A stretch of DNA of 64,000 nucleotides from Parasponia andersonii (taxonomy: Eukaryota > Streptophyta > Magnoliopsida > Rosales > Cannabaceae). A model generated the notes under the pieces. It made no database searches. It saw only the letters and a list, made by a program, of their open reading frames with translations, and was not told where the DNA came from. Position 1 is the first letter of the stretch, and each line of letters opens with the position of its first letter. Location: positions 1,268,609 to 1,332,608 of the forward strand of contig JXTB01000014.1 of NCBI GenBank assembly GCA_002914805.1, in the 5' to 3' direction. This document shows, one piece after another, positions 22,931 through 34,448 of this stretch. Both the position numbers and the translations under genes were made by a program.

Positions 22931-23883
22931 CACTACAAGATAAATGTAATCACACTGCATTTTAAAATATCACTAAATAATATGTATAGTGACATTTATT
23001 AAATTAATAAGGATACCAGTGTAACTAAAAGTGGTACGACTAAAAGTGCCAGTGATATCTAGTATATTTAGTGTCATCTTAAAAATTCCACTAAAATATA
23101 GTACTCTAATACAAAAAAAATATCTTTTAAAAGAATTTTAAATGTCGAAGTTTTCAAAAAATTATTTTATTATTAGACTATGCTAGTGACATTTTTGAAG
23201 AAACACCACTAAATCAGATTACTTATTAAAAATATTTATGATAGTTTTTTTTTTCGAATGTTTTTTTTTGTCGAATTTCATATAGAGTATTATGATCATC
23301 CTTGATTTTAGCCTTTTTTTTCTCTCGAATTTCATATAGAGCATTATGATAGTCATTAGTAGTATTTTTGGCTTGCGTGATGGTTTATAGCATTATTGAT
23401 AATAGTAAATTACAACAAATATAAGAACAAAATAGTATTCAACACTAAATTTTCTTTGCCGAATATGAAAGGAAAAAAACTCCTAAAACAATTCCCTAAA
23501 GAATAGAATATGAACGAAAAGTTACTAAAAAATATTCATATGAATATTAAATTGTTTGATAATGGTTTCCCGAATTATTGGATACAACTGAAAAAAATGT
23601 AAAGTTTTTTATTTTGTTTTCTCCAATGTGCCTTCTAAATTCTACTTTTTCTTCCCTTGAATCCTTCGTATACTTCCAGCATTAACCGTATTGATCCTTA
23701 AGTTATTGTAAAAACTAGTTTTATTTAAGGGTAATTTGGACATTTTAAAAAGGATGACATTGTTGTAATTATTAATTTTCGGAATAAAATAAAGAAAATA
23801 TCTGAAATTTTATATTAGGGTACTATAGTGTTTAAAATTACTTAAAAGAGCCTATGAAGTCTCTCATTCTCACAAAAGAGCCC

Positions 23884-23904
23884 TTGAGAGAGAGAGAGAG
23901 AGAG
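23884..23904. repeat. (GA)n microsatellite
   Basis: A short GA dinucleotide run at the edge of a less AT-rich patch (23900-24170). Confidence 0.9.
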
Positions 23905-24409
23905 GAATATGCTGCCGTGACCAGCCACTACATTGCCATCCACCTCCGCCTATGCCCCAATCCGTACAAAAGAGTTGTCACCAATAAAGCTAAGGTCGCT
24001 AGTCCTGCCTAATTTTGCTGCCATAGCAAGCAACTGAAATTTCTGCCTGAATCTCAGTTTTTTAGCCACCGGCATGCCTTCTGTCGATACCGCTAGCACA
24101 TGAGAGATTGTCTCGCTGTTGCCGACCCTCTCCAAATGGTTGCTCAGTCAAAGTCGTCTCCGATAAGATTTTTGCTACTTTTACTATTTTTACCAACTTT
24201 GTAAAAAATTATATTTACGTAATTATGTTGGCTAAGTAATTTATTTACTCGAGGTAAATATATAAACTGAAAAAAGGTTAAAAATTATGAATAATTACGA
24301 TTGGTGAAAGTAAAAACAATAATCGAAAGTATTGAAACTTGTAATTAGAAAAAGAGGATATTTTTCTAAATATTTACAAAAGTGATATTATTGTAAGTTT
24401 TAGATTTTT

Positions 24410-25837
24410 GAGCTTAATTAATGCTTAGGACTTCGAAACTGAGTTCTGACTTCGAATTTGGACTCAGTAAGATCGTAGATGAATTTTTATATAAAATACT
24501 AATATGTTTCGAAGTGGAACGAAAATTAGAATTTCGTGACTCAAAATTACATTGTTTTCCATGCCCACATATCGGTCTCACATCGGAACTCTTTTTGACA
24601 AAGTACATGTCTAATCTAATATTTTTGGGTGCTCTAAATTCAATAGTAAACTATGTTTCTCCATTTAAGCCTTTGGTGGAAAAGTCATTTTTTCAAGTAG
24701 ACTTAGCGAGAATTAGAAATTACCATTCGAACACTTGAGTGACTAATGAGGGATTCTACAAGTGTTATTAGCCTGATATTACTACCATATGAAGGTAGGG
24801 TATCGATTACCTGATTTTTATATATGTTTTAGATTTTGATTAAATTAATATTTATTTATGAAAAATCATGATTTTACGATGGTTAATTAATTATTTTAAA
24901 TTATTGGATTATATTGGAATTGCACTGTGTGAATTTTTATACATATTTTTATATTGTGATTATAGGGTAAAACAGCAGTGTGCTACCCATGTATAGTAAA
25001 TCTCATAATAATGTCAAGATGGATTTTAAAAGCATGATTTAAATATTGGATACATGGTTGTTGTAAACTGTTACATGTTGTACATACCATAGGATCACAC
25101 ACTTGAGTTTCATTATAGCATCGTAGTATTTTAGATCATTGGTGAATTACTATAGTGCTAAGTGAGAGATCTAGGCCCATGCGTAGGTTTTTACTGATAC
25201 ACTTACAAGCAATGTCAAGATGTTGGATACCTCTAGTAAAAAGTATTATAGGGTCGTGATGGGAGGGTGAGAGCTCACTTATATTTTTGTTGATGTATGA
25301 TATGTACAACGATTTGGTTTTGAATATGTGATTAGTCTGGATATCAGTGACTTATAAACTTGATTTATACATGGATTTAAATGAACTAACTATGCAGGTT
25401 TGAGAAATTTCATCCATCCAAAAAATAATTGAATTCTTATTGAACATTTGAATGTTCATCCTTTACTTTTCCCTTTTTAAGTAGTGCTTCGTGTGATTTT
25501 AGAGACTTGGAAGTTGTTTAGTAAAGAGCTAGTTACCTTATTAGAAATTGGTAACTATGTAAAATAACTTTGTTATTTTTCTTGGTTTGTATGAAACACT
25601 TAAGGGCCTGTTTCACAAACTCGGTCTATATAATTAATGTGCTGGATTGTGAGACTACTGATAATGATACTTGGTTTGTTTTAATAAATTTCATTAATAA
25701 TCTACATTTAATGGTGATCACAAAACTATTGAAAGTTTACTTTAAAAATTATTTTTATAAATTTTTCAAAAATAATTTCTAAGTTTCCATTTGTGAAATT
25801 TCCTTTCTGCTACTGGTCTGGGATTTAGGTCATGACA
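24410..25837 (+). repeat. LTR-like dispersed repeat, copy B
   Basis: The partner of 1915-3495. Shared blocks include TTTATTTATGAAAAATCATG near 24850, CTGTGTGAATT near 24925 and ATGTTGTACATA near 25075. Its right end GGATTTAGGTCATGACA is a typical plant Ty3/gypsy LTR terminus. No internal region adjoins it, so it may be a solo LTR. The left boundary is uncertain. Short open frames inside (24421-24738, 25570-25782) are not convincing genes. Confidence 0.5.
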
Positions 25838-26773
25838 GGTACAATTCTCCTTCCAAATTTCTGCAACAAAAAGAAACACAATATTAAAACGAAATTTCCA
25901 TCAAAATCTTACATAGCAATGATTTTTGCCATAAGTCTAACCATCAATCTCACATGGAAGTGAAAATTTTCAAAACATATGTCATTGTCAATCGCATAGG
26001 AGCTTTTGCTCAACATCACGGTCAAGATTTTTTACACAATAAGCATAAACATGCAAAGGCATTGAAAGGGAAAAGATCATATCTGCAAAATTACACACTA
26101 AAAATCTCTTAAAACCAAAACAAGGAAAAAAAATGAAAAAAAAAACCTATATATTAAATTAATAAGTTACCAATTATATGCCTATAGGCTTGCCATCTCC
26201 TTGATTGTTGTGGAGGAATGAGTATATTGAAGCCTAGGTGTGAGAGACAACGTCCTTAGATGAAAATGTAGAAATATCCTTCGTAAAGAGGTCAAAGAAA
26301 AGAGATGAGCAGAGAACGAAACAAGGAGAACAAAATCTTCACTGCTTAACTTCAAAAATCCCATCAAACCCAAAAAGCAGGGAAATAGGAATAAGTTAGC
26401 CAGTCAAAGTGTGTTTCAAAATAAATTTTGTGATTAGTATTTAGGGATTTTTTTTTTTCTTTAAATTCGTATTTAATGAGTTAATATGTCTGAATTTGAA
26501 TACTTAATTTTATTTTATTTTTTTAAATAAATTTAACCCTATATATGCATGTATATTGCGACATTTTATGCCATTACAAATATCTTTAGTGGCATTTAGA
26601 AAATGCCACCAAAACTTATTTTTTGTGGAATTTACATTCAGTGCCATTTAATAATTGCATTCTTGTAAGACTTTGCGGTATTTTGTCGCAAATGCAATTA
26701 AAGGTCGACTGAGACATTTTTACCTAAAATGTGATTAAATAAAATCTCATTAAACCATATTTTTCTTATAACG

Positions 26774-27539
26774 ATAGTTCGGTGATAAGTGGTAGTCTTA
26801 ATATCTATTACTCTATTTATATTTGCCCAGTTCTAATTGTTCAAGCATTATGCCTAATTTAATTGGGTTTTACAATCTAAAAGTTATGAATTGATATAAC
26901 CAAAAACTCTAACATTTTTTTTTTCGCTAAAAAAAAAAGAAGAAAATGTCAGGTTGTCTTATAATATAAACAGAAACTTAAAGATATAATTTTTTCGCTA
27001 AATTAAAAAACCCGTTTTCTTGAGTAATTGAGTGATTGTAAAAGCATTTTGGGGTCTTGATATTAGTTTGCTTATTGAATTGAGTTTTTTTTTGCTGGAA
27101 GATTTAAAGAAGTCCATGCAGATTCTAAATATAGTCATTTTCTCCAATGTGTTTCATAAATCTCGCAACAAAAATAAGCTTTAATGTGTGGATGTCCGAA
27201 GTCCAAGCTAATTTGTATTCAAGCATTTGATCCAAAACGTTTTTCACAACGTTAAATTTATGAATGTTTTCCACAACGTTTATTCAACTAATTTCGTAAA
27301 CCTCCACAACAACGTTTCCGGCCCGCTGACACTGAGCATATCTTTATTTTTTATTTTCTACAAAATCTATTGGGATAATTTTCTTATATCAATAATAATT
27401 AATATGAGCTAAACTCTACTTTAAACTAAAAGAACTAGACGACCTTATGACCCAAAAACATCTGAGATTAAGAGATAACTTAGAGAGCTGCTCCCTGCTG
27501 CGAGCATAATATTTTTTTACTTTTATTTATTTATTTCTT
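26774..27539. other. AT-rich spacer upstream of ALS copy 2
   Basis: No gene is recognised. Short direct repeats around CACAACGTTTAT and TTTTTCACAACGTT occur at 27238-27320. Confidence 0.5.
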
Positions 27540-27853
27540 TGTTGGCAAACAAACAAAAATGATAGATGTTGGTTTAAACACACGTGATATGGAATTTGAG
27601 AGCAAACAAGTAAGATTTCAAGTGAAAATACCAAGTGCCGTGCCCAATTTGTCTAAGGAAAGAGAACTTAACTTATGAAATTAATGAAAAATAAAAAAAT
27701 ATATAGTTTAAGTGATTGCATTGCAAGTATTTATTTATTACTTTCAAGTGAGTTTTAGAAAGTCATCTTTCTCTGCTTTGCCATACGATAACCTGCAAAT
27801 TCTGAAAACTCAACGTGGTCTTCTCATTCTTGTTTTGCATGCATACGTCAAAC
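27540..27853 (+). promoter_or_regulatory. 5' flank and leader of ALS copy 2
   Basis: This matches in patches the upstream regions of copies 3 (48470-48871) and 4 (61885-62235). The most distal shared block is AACAAACAAAAATGAYAGA and the most proximal GTCAAACATGG around the start codon. Conservation of the flank shows that the duplication unit included promoter sequence. The copy here is the most diverged of the three, and I see no clear TATA box. Confidence 0.6.
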
Positions 27854-28575
27854 ATGGCAGTGTCCACCTCCTCTCATTTCATCTCTTCTTCTCACTCCCC
27901 TTCTTACCATCTACCACAAAACCCTCCTCTCTCCTTCACGTCACCACCTGCTCCCTCCCTCGTAGGACCCCACCTTCTCCAACCGTCACCGCCATCCCCA
28001 TCATTGCACCTGACTCAAAAACCTCCACCTTCGTCTCGCGGTTCAACCCCTATGAGGCCCGAAAGGGTGCCAACGTCCTCGTCGAGGCCCTCGAGCTCTA
28101 AGGCATCACCGACGTCTTCGCCTACCCTGGCGGCGCAACTTTGGAGATCCACCAGGCGCTCACGTGCTCTAACATTATTCGCAACATCCTCCCACACCAC
28201 GAGCAAAGCGGGGTTTTTGCGGCAGAGAGGTATGCTCGCTCCTCCTCCTCTGGCCTCCCTAGTGTGTGCATCGCCACTTCTGACCCTAGTGCTACTAACT
28301 TGATCAGTGGCCTCACTAATGCGGTCTTTGATAACATGCCTCTCGTCACCATCACAGGACAAATCCCTCAGAGGATGATTGATACCGATGTGTTTCAGGA
28401 AACCCCGGTTGTGGAAGACATTCCTATGGTGATTAATGAAGCATTTCTTCTTAGCAACATCGGGCCGACCTAGCCCGGTTTTGATCGACATACCAAAAGA
28501 TGTACAACAAGAGCTTATGGTTCCCGATTAGGACCAACCCATTAAGTTACATGGGTACTTAGCTAGGTTGCCTAA
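27854..28575 (+). pseudogene. ALS: Acetolactate synthase copy 2, 5' half
   Basis: From ATG 27854 (MAVSTSSHFISSSHS) it encodes a Ser-rich transit-peptide start, then shifts frame in the 27900-27935 area into [19 protein letters not shown] and FVSRFNPYEARKGANVLVEA. A TAA at 28099-28101 replaces a Gln codon. It resumes [40 protein letters not shown] and [17 protein letters not shown]. Sixteen codons present in copy 4 ([14 protein letters not shown] and neighbours) are missing through a precise 48-bp deletion. A further one-base shift follows near 28455. It ends at GCCTAA, where a Ty3/gypsy element is inserted; the sequence continues at 34449. It cannot make enzyme. Confidence 0.93.
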
Positions 28576-29231
28576 TGTTACACCCTACTCATTTGGCTCT
28601 CCAAAATCTAAATATTGATACCAATGGCTCTAAGATCTTTTATATATACCGCTCACCTAAGAGAATAGGGAAAGACCTTAAAATATGAGGGACACTTCTA
28701 GAATGATCAATAGAGGTCTCGATCATGCTAAAAGACTCTAAATGGCATTACTAAGTCTTAGAAGGCTCTAGATAAGACCACATAGTACTAGATGGGTTAA
28801 GATGGTTCTAGGAGCTCCTAGAATGGCTTAGAAGAGCAAAGATGGTAGGTGAACCTCCTAGAAGGATCTAGACTATACTTGTTCTAGATTCTTTATGTAA
28901 ATATCTTTGTAGATACTACTACTTTATTTGAAAATATTCTAGACCCTTTTGTAAGATCATGCCACTTGACACGATCATAAACTTTGGTTGGTCTAGCCTT
29001 TACCTATATAATGAACTCCTTGGATTCATTTGTACACAAGTCCCATTTGTGAGAGTTGTAAGAATTCTAAGAGTAATACAAAATTTTCATTCACTTAAAC
29101 TCTCTTATCTTTTACTACTATGTCTCAAAGCTTACTCTAAGTCCCTTTCTTGAGTGCTGGTATGCTGACTTAGTGTGATGGACTATGCTAAGTATTGCAC
29201 GATTGTCTAGTTTGAGGCTAGGATCGTGACA
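28576..29231 (+). repeat. Element 2 5' LTR
   Basis: It starts TGTTACACCC and ends GATCGTGACA. The stretch 28690-28960 is unusually rich in CTAG tetranucleotides (CTAGAATG, CTAGATGG and similar). A T-rich TATA-like stretch (CTATATAATG) near 29004 could be the promoter core, but this is inference. Confidence 0.93.
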
Positions 29232-29234
29232 GCG

Positions 29235-29246
29235 TGGTATCAGAGC
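29235..29246 (+). other. Element 2 primer binding site
   Basis: TGGTATCAGAGC, complementary to the 3' end of initiator tRNA-Met, three bases after the 5' LTR. Confidence 0.9.
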
Positions 29247-29285
29247 TTTGGTTGCTTGTTATATCTTAGTAGTTCTATTGTCTAT

Positions 29286-30530
29286 ATGAAGACCATGGTT
29301 GCAATTCCCGACCTTATTAAAGTTGGTGCTTCTGAATGTAGGAGTGATGAAAGGTAAAAGGGTGTTACCAGTGGCAAGTCAAGGGATGTGGTGACTAGCT
29401 TGGAGGCTAGAATGTCCCGACTAGAGTCTAACTTGGGCACGTTGGGTGAGTGAATAGACGATCTAGATGGTCATTGCAATGGTTTGGAGACTGAGGATAC
29501 AGAGATCTACAGCCGCATCAAAGATGCACTTGGTGGACTAGAGGCTGACTGAAGGCATGAGATTGAGTCCCTTCATTTAGAGATTGCCAAGGTACGTGAT
29601 CTCTTCTAAAGAGAACTCACTAATATTTTACTTAGAGTAGATGAGATGGATGGTAATCTTACTTTATGCAAGGGAGTAATGGCCACTGGGGTGACCACTA
29701 CAACAACCATTGAGGCAAGAAAGGTTAAGGTGCCTAAACTAAAGATCTTCAATGGTACTCAAAATGCTCGGAAATTTAAGAACTTCTTATGAGGACTCGA
29801 GCAATACTTCGAGGCTGCCAGTGTGACGAACGATACTGGTAAAATTCATAATGTTGCCTTATATTTAATTGATACCGCCATGCTATAGTGGAGGTAGAGA
29901 CATGGGGAGATACAATGAAGGGTATACATTATAGCCACCTTTGATGATTTTAAGGGTGCTTAAGAGGAAATTCTTCCCCAAGAATGCCAAAGAGGAGGGA
30001 GAGGTCATCTTCACCGCCTCAAATAATTTCGTAGTGTTAGAGACTACATGAAAGAGTTTAGTAGTCTCTTGCTCGAAATCCCTGACACTTCAGATAAAGA
30101 TGCCCTGTTCTTATTCATTTATGGTCTTTAGAATTGGGCCAAGTTAGAGCTTAAATGTTGTAGTGTCCAGGACTTGGCCGATGCTATTACTGTAGCCGAG
30201 AGCCTTGTTGAATACTCTATCAATAAGGACCTTTCTAAGGCCAAAGATAAGAAGGGTGGTGGAGCAAAGAGTGGGAGAGAGCAAGAAAAAGGGGGAAAAT
30301 GGAACAAAGATAGTTTCTCCTATAAGCATAAGGACAAGAGTAAGGAGAAGGAAGATCATGACTTCTCCAAGCCAAGAGTCAATGCTTCCTTTGTGATAGG
30401 CTGCATTAGGCATGCGAGTATCCCAAGAAGAAAGCTCTCAACGCCTTAATCACCTTGGAGCCAAGCCAAGAAGGAAGTGATAGACAAGATAGTGGTGCAT
30501 GTGTTGGTTCCTTGCAACTCTTTAATGCAT
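29286..30530 (+). pseudogene. Element 2 gag
   Basis: From ATG 29286 (MKTMVAIPDLIKVGASE) a coiled-coil-like N-terminus (SLEARMSRLESNLGTLGE) leads to the capsid region VKVPKLKIFNGTQNARKFK, then GLEQYFEAASVTND and DTAML. A zinc knuckle CFLCDRLH...ACEYPKKKAL lies near 30385-30440. Stops stand where Trp, Gln or Arg codons would be expected (TGA for TGG near 29792, TAG for CAG elsewhere), plus frameshifts. Stops that are one transition from a sense codon suggest decay by cytosine deamination. Confidence 0.85.
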
Positions 30531-30544
30531 TATAATCGACCCCT

Positions 30545-32270
30545 AAGTCACAAGCTAAGGGTCTACTCTTTGTGGATGCAATAATCAATGGCAAGGCTAC
30601 TAAAGCCTTAGTTGACACAGGTGCATCCCATAACTTCAACTTTATTAAGGAAACTAGATGGTTGGGCTTGTCAGTATCCAATAGAGGAGGCTCTCTCAAG
30701 GTAGTAAATTTAGTAACACGCCCTATCCATGGGGTTACTCATGGTGTCAAGGCTAGCCTAGGCACGTGGGTTGACTAACTTGACTTATCAATAGTGCCAA
30801 TATATGATTTACAGTGGTGCTTGGTTTGGAGTTCCTTGATACAGTGCAGACATTTTCCGTTCTATTTGCCAATTCTATGTGCATCATAGATGGTAAAAAG
30901 GTTTGTGTGGTACCAACAGAGTGGTCCACGAAAGTAGAAAACAAAGTATTCTCTGCACTTTAATTCAAGAAGGGCTTGAGAAGGGAGGAGGAGAGTTACT
31001 TACCATCCTAAAGGAGCACAATGATGAAGAGTTGGAACTTCAAGGTAACTTGCCCATGGAGGTGCAAGCTGTCTTGGATGAATTCTAAGATATGATGCCT
31101 GACACCCTGCCTAAGAAACTTCCACCTAGGAGGGAGATGGATCATGAAATTAAGCTTGACCCAAGCACGAGGCCACCAGCGATGAGTCCCCATCGAATGT
31201 CCCTTCCAGAGTTAACGGAACTCCAAAAATAACTAAAGGAGTTGCTTGATGTGGGTTTTATCAGGCTCTTCAAGCTCTTTTCAGTGCTTTGGTGTTGTTC
31301 CAGAAAAAGAAAGATGGCTCACTAAGGATGTGCATTATCAGGCTCTTAATAAGGTAACAGTAAAGAACAAGTACTTTATTCCACTTATTGCCAACTTGTT
31401 CGATCAACTTAGGAATGCTAGATACTTCTCGAAGCTTGATCAACACTTGGGGTACTACCAAATATGCATAACAGAGGGAAATAAGCCCAAGACCACTTAT
31501 GTGATAAGATATAGTATGAGTTCTTAGTCATACCATTTGGTTTTACTAATGCACCCGCTACTTTCTGCACCCTCATGAATAAGCTATTCTATCCCTACCT
31601 CGATTAGTTTGTGGTAGTCTACCTTGATGATATAGTCATCTATACCAAAACTATGAAAGAACATCTAGAACATTTGAGAAAGGTATTCGAGATCTTCAGG
31701 GAGGAGAAACTATTCATCAAGAAGGAGAAGTGCCCCTTTGCCCTAGAGGAAGTGATGTTCCTGGGACATAAAATAAAGTATCGGAAACTTATGATCGATG
31801 AAGCAAAGATACAAGCCATCTAAGAGTAGGAACCTCCTACTAAGGTGCCAGAGTTGAGATCTTTCCTCGGACTTGTGAACTACTATAGGTGATTCATCAA
31901 GTCTTACTCAGCAAGAGTAGTGCCACTTATTAACCTGCTCAAGAAGAACAAGTCTTGGGAGTGGACACATGAGTGTCAAGTGTCATTCGAAGACTTGAAG
32001 AAGGCAGTAAGCGAAGAGCTAATTCTTAGCTTGCTTGACCACTCTAAGGTATATGAGCTTTACATGGATGTCTCTGAATTTGATAATAGTAGAGTACTAA
32101 TACAAGAAGGGCATCCTATTGCTTATGAAAGCTGCAAGCTCAAGGATACCAAGAGATACTACATGGTGCAAGAAAACAAGATGACTGCCATCATCCATTA
32201 CCTAAGGGTGAGGTGACACTACTTATTAGGCACTCACTTCACGATCATGACCCAATGTGATAATAGATAT
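30545..32270 (+). pseudogene. Element 2 protease, reverse transcriptase, RNase H
   Basis: The protease is seen at 30560-30770 with ALVDTGASHNF (intact DTGA). RT begins near 31090 (PDTLPKKLPPRREMDHEIKL) with YQALNKVTVKNKYFIPLIAN, RYFSKLDQHLGYYQI, the active site VVYLDDIVIYTKT (31611 on) and FALEEVMFLGHKI. RNase H follows with WEWTHECQVSFEDLKKA and GHPIAYESCKL. After HYLLGTHFTIMTQCDN the sequence jumps to YPK and KAELVALSRP, so about 50 codons at the end of RNase H are missing. Several stops and one frameshift near 31305 break the reading. Confidence 0.9.
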
Positions 32271-32439
32271 CCTAAGTAAAAAGGCAGAGCTGGTCGCCTT
32301 AAGTAGACCCGATAGCAACTTGATAGAGAAAATCAAGGAAGGACTAGAATATGATGTTCTTGCAAAGAGTCTGCTGCTCATAATGATGTAAGGAAAGACG
32401 AGACATTTTTGGCTGAGCAATAGACTTCTTTATGCCAAA

Positions 32440-33782
32440 GGCAATTGACTCTATGTGCTTAAGTGGAGAAACTTAAGAAAAGAGCTTATCAAAGAGTGCC
32501 ACGATTCCTTGTTGTCTGGTCACCTAGGTCAGAAATGTACTCTTGCTCTTATCAAAACTATCTACTATTAGCCTCAACTGAGGGATGATGTTGAGGCCTA
32601 TGTACAAACTTGATTTGTGTGCCGATAGTATAAGGTGGAATAACAATCACCGGACAGATTGTTGGAATCTCTCCCTATTCCTGAGAGATCATGGGGGAGT
32701 GTTTCTATGGAATTTATCACTAGCTTGCCTAATTCGAAGGGCTTTGGCATCATTATAGTGGTGATTGATCGCTTCAGTAAGTATGCCACCTTTATACTTA
32801 CTTTACCTGATTGCCCCACCAACGAGACCATACGGCTCTTTATGAAGTATATTGTAAAGCTTTGGAGAGTCCCATCAAACATCGTAAGTGATTATGATCC
32901 CTGATTCACTGGAAGGTTTTGGATAGAATTGTTCAAGTTGATGGATTCAGATTTGAACTTTTCTACTAGCTTTTACCCCCTAAGTGATGGCCAGACAGAA
33001 AGAGTGAATGTCTTACCGAAGCTATACTTGAGCCACTTTATAAGTGCTAACCAAAAAGATTGGGCAAAATTACTTGATGTAACCTAATTTTTCTTTAACC
33101 TCCAGAGGAACGAGTCCACGAGTAGAAACCCATTTGAGATAGTCATGGGTCAACAACCTATGACTCTATATGCCTTAGCAATAAGTTATGATAGGAAGAG
33201 TCCAACGACATTCAAGTTTGCTATTGCATGACATGAACAAGTAGAGTTGGCTAGGGCCTACTTGAATAAAGCTTTTAACAAAATAAAAAAGTGGGCCGAC
33301 AAAAAGAAGAGGTATATTGAGTACTAAGAGGGGGATTTAGTCCTTATCAAGCTACTGCCCCAATAAATTAAAACCTTAAGAAAGGTACATAAAGGGTTGG
33401 TATGTAAATACGAGGGTCCATTTCCAGTACTCAAGCGTATGGGTAAGGTCTATTCTAAACCTTAACTCCCTGCCAAGTTAAAGATTTTTTCTGTCTTCCT
33501 TGTTAGCATGCTAAAACCATACCATGGAGATGAGGAAGATCCTTCAAGGGGCGAGTCCAAAAAGGCTCCTACTGCAGTGGTAACCTCTTTTGATAAAGAG
33601 GTGGAGTATATTTTAGCCGATCGCTTGATCTGCCGACGTGGTGTGCCTAATTATTGAGAATACTTAGTGAAATGGAAGAATTTTCCTGAGGCTGAGGCTA
33701 GTTGGGAGCATGAGGATGCCTTATGGCAATTCAAAAACCATATCAAGTGGTTCAAAATCGATGGCACGATGGGGACGTCGTG
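32440..33782 (+). pseudogene. Element 2 integrase with C-terminal chromodomain
   Basis: A zinc-binding start (SLLSGHLGQKCTLALI) leads to the core: SLPIPERSWGSVSMEFITSL (32659 on), where the first catalytic Asp (usual MDF) is Glu, then Asp in IVSDYDP and Glu in GQTERVN. After the C-terminal segment a chromodomain occurs at about 33600-33760: VEYILADRLICRRGVPNY, a TGA stop, then EYLVKWKNFPEAEASWEHED. Chromodomains bind histone marks and are thought to direct such elements to heterochromatin. The stop would remove the aromatic-cage part of the domain. Confidence 0.87.
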
Positions 33783-33799
33783 AACTTGAGGGGGGAGGG

Positions 33800-34448
33800 T
33801 GTTATACCTAGTTCATTTAGCTCCCCAAAATCTAATTATTGCTACCTATGACTCTAAAATCCTCTATTTATACAGCTCACCCAAGAGGATAGGAGAAGAC
33901 CCTAGAACATGGAGAACACTTCTAGTATGATCAATAGAGATCTTGGTCATGCTAAAAGACTCTAGATGGTACTACTAAGTCCTAAAAAGCTCTAGACAAG
34001 ATCAGATGGTACTAGATGAGTTGAGATGGTCCTAGAAGCTCCTAGAATGGCTTATAAGAGCTAAGATGGTGGATGAACCTCCTAGAAGGATCTAGACCAT
34101 ACTTATTCTAGATTTTTCTATGTAAATACTTTTGTAGATATTACTACTTTATTTGGGAATATTCTAGACTCTTTGTAAGATCATGCCACTTGGCATAATT
34201 ATAATCCTTAGTTGGTTTAGGCTTTGTTTATATAAAGGACCCCTTGGGTTCATTTGTACACAAGTCCTATTTGTGAGAGTTGTAAGCATTCTATACAAAG
34301 ATTTCATTCACTCAAACTCTTTTATCTTTTGGCATTTTATCTCAAAGCTTACTCTAAGTCACTTTCTTGAGTGTTGGTAGGCTGACTTAGTATGACGAGA
34401 TATGCTAAGTGCCGCACGATTGTCTAGTTTGAGGCTAGGTTTGTGACA
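33800..34448 (+). repeat. Element 2 3' LTR with upstream polypurine tract
   Basis: It starts TGTTATACC and ends GTTTGTGACA. The purine tract TTGAGGGGGGAGGG (33786-33799) lies immediately before it. It differs from the 5' LTR at many scattered positions, mostly transitions. Confidence 0.93.

Larger units (their letters stand above)
22931..26773. mobile_element. Probable decayed CACTA-type DNA transposon
   Basis: The left end is CACTACAAGATAAATG; the right end (TTTTTCTTATAACG) matches the inverse of the left at about 10 of 14 positions, the mismatches being mostly transitions. Both subterminal zones carry repeated AGTGRCATTT / AATGCCAC-like motifs in both orientations (23000-23220 and 26580-26720), as expected of CACTA elements. 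No transposase is recognised, so it would be non-autonomous. The neighbouring 3-bp flanks (TAA and ATA) do not match. It contains the LTR-like copy B, a probable later insertion. The open stretch 24135-23950 on the - strand has no recognised product. Confidence 0.45.
28576..34448 (+). mobile_element. Chromodomain Ty3/gypsy retrotransposon inside ALS copy 2 (element 2)
   Basis: A 5,873-bp element with LTRs of 656 and 649 bp, both TGTTA...GTGACA, a tRNA-Met-type primer site, gag, protease, RT, RNase H, integrase, a C-terminal chromodomain and a polypurine tract. The target site is the ALS coding sequence at the codons for LPKLPNEA. The flanks CTAA and TTAA are compatible with a short target duplication carrying one change. 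Gag-Pol order and the chromodomain place it among chromoviruses. The LTRs differ at many sites and the coding region is full of stops, so the insertion is old and dead. Confidence 0.94.

Noticed and set aside
23950..24135. Small - strand open frame as a gene fragment
   Set aside because: The composition is gene-like but I recognise no family, and it has neither a clear start context nor a continuation.
22931..26773. Autonomous CACTA transposase gene
   Set aside because: No transposase motifs seen in any frame; only ends and subterminal repeats support the call.
28015..28491. 158-codon open frame on the - strand
   Set aside because: Antisense shadow of ALS copy 2; the + strand carries the conserved enzyme motifs.
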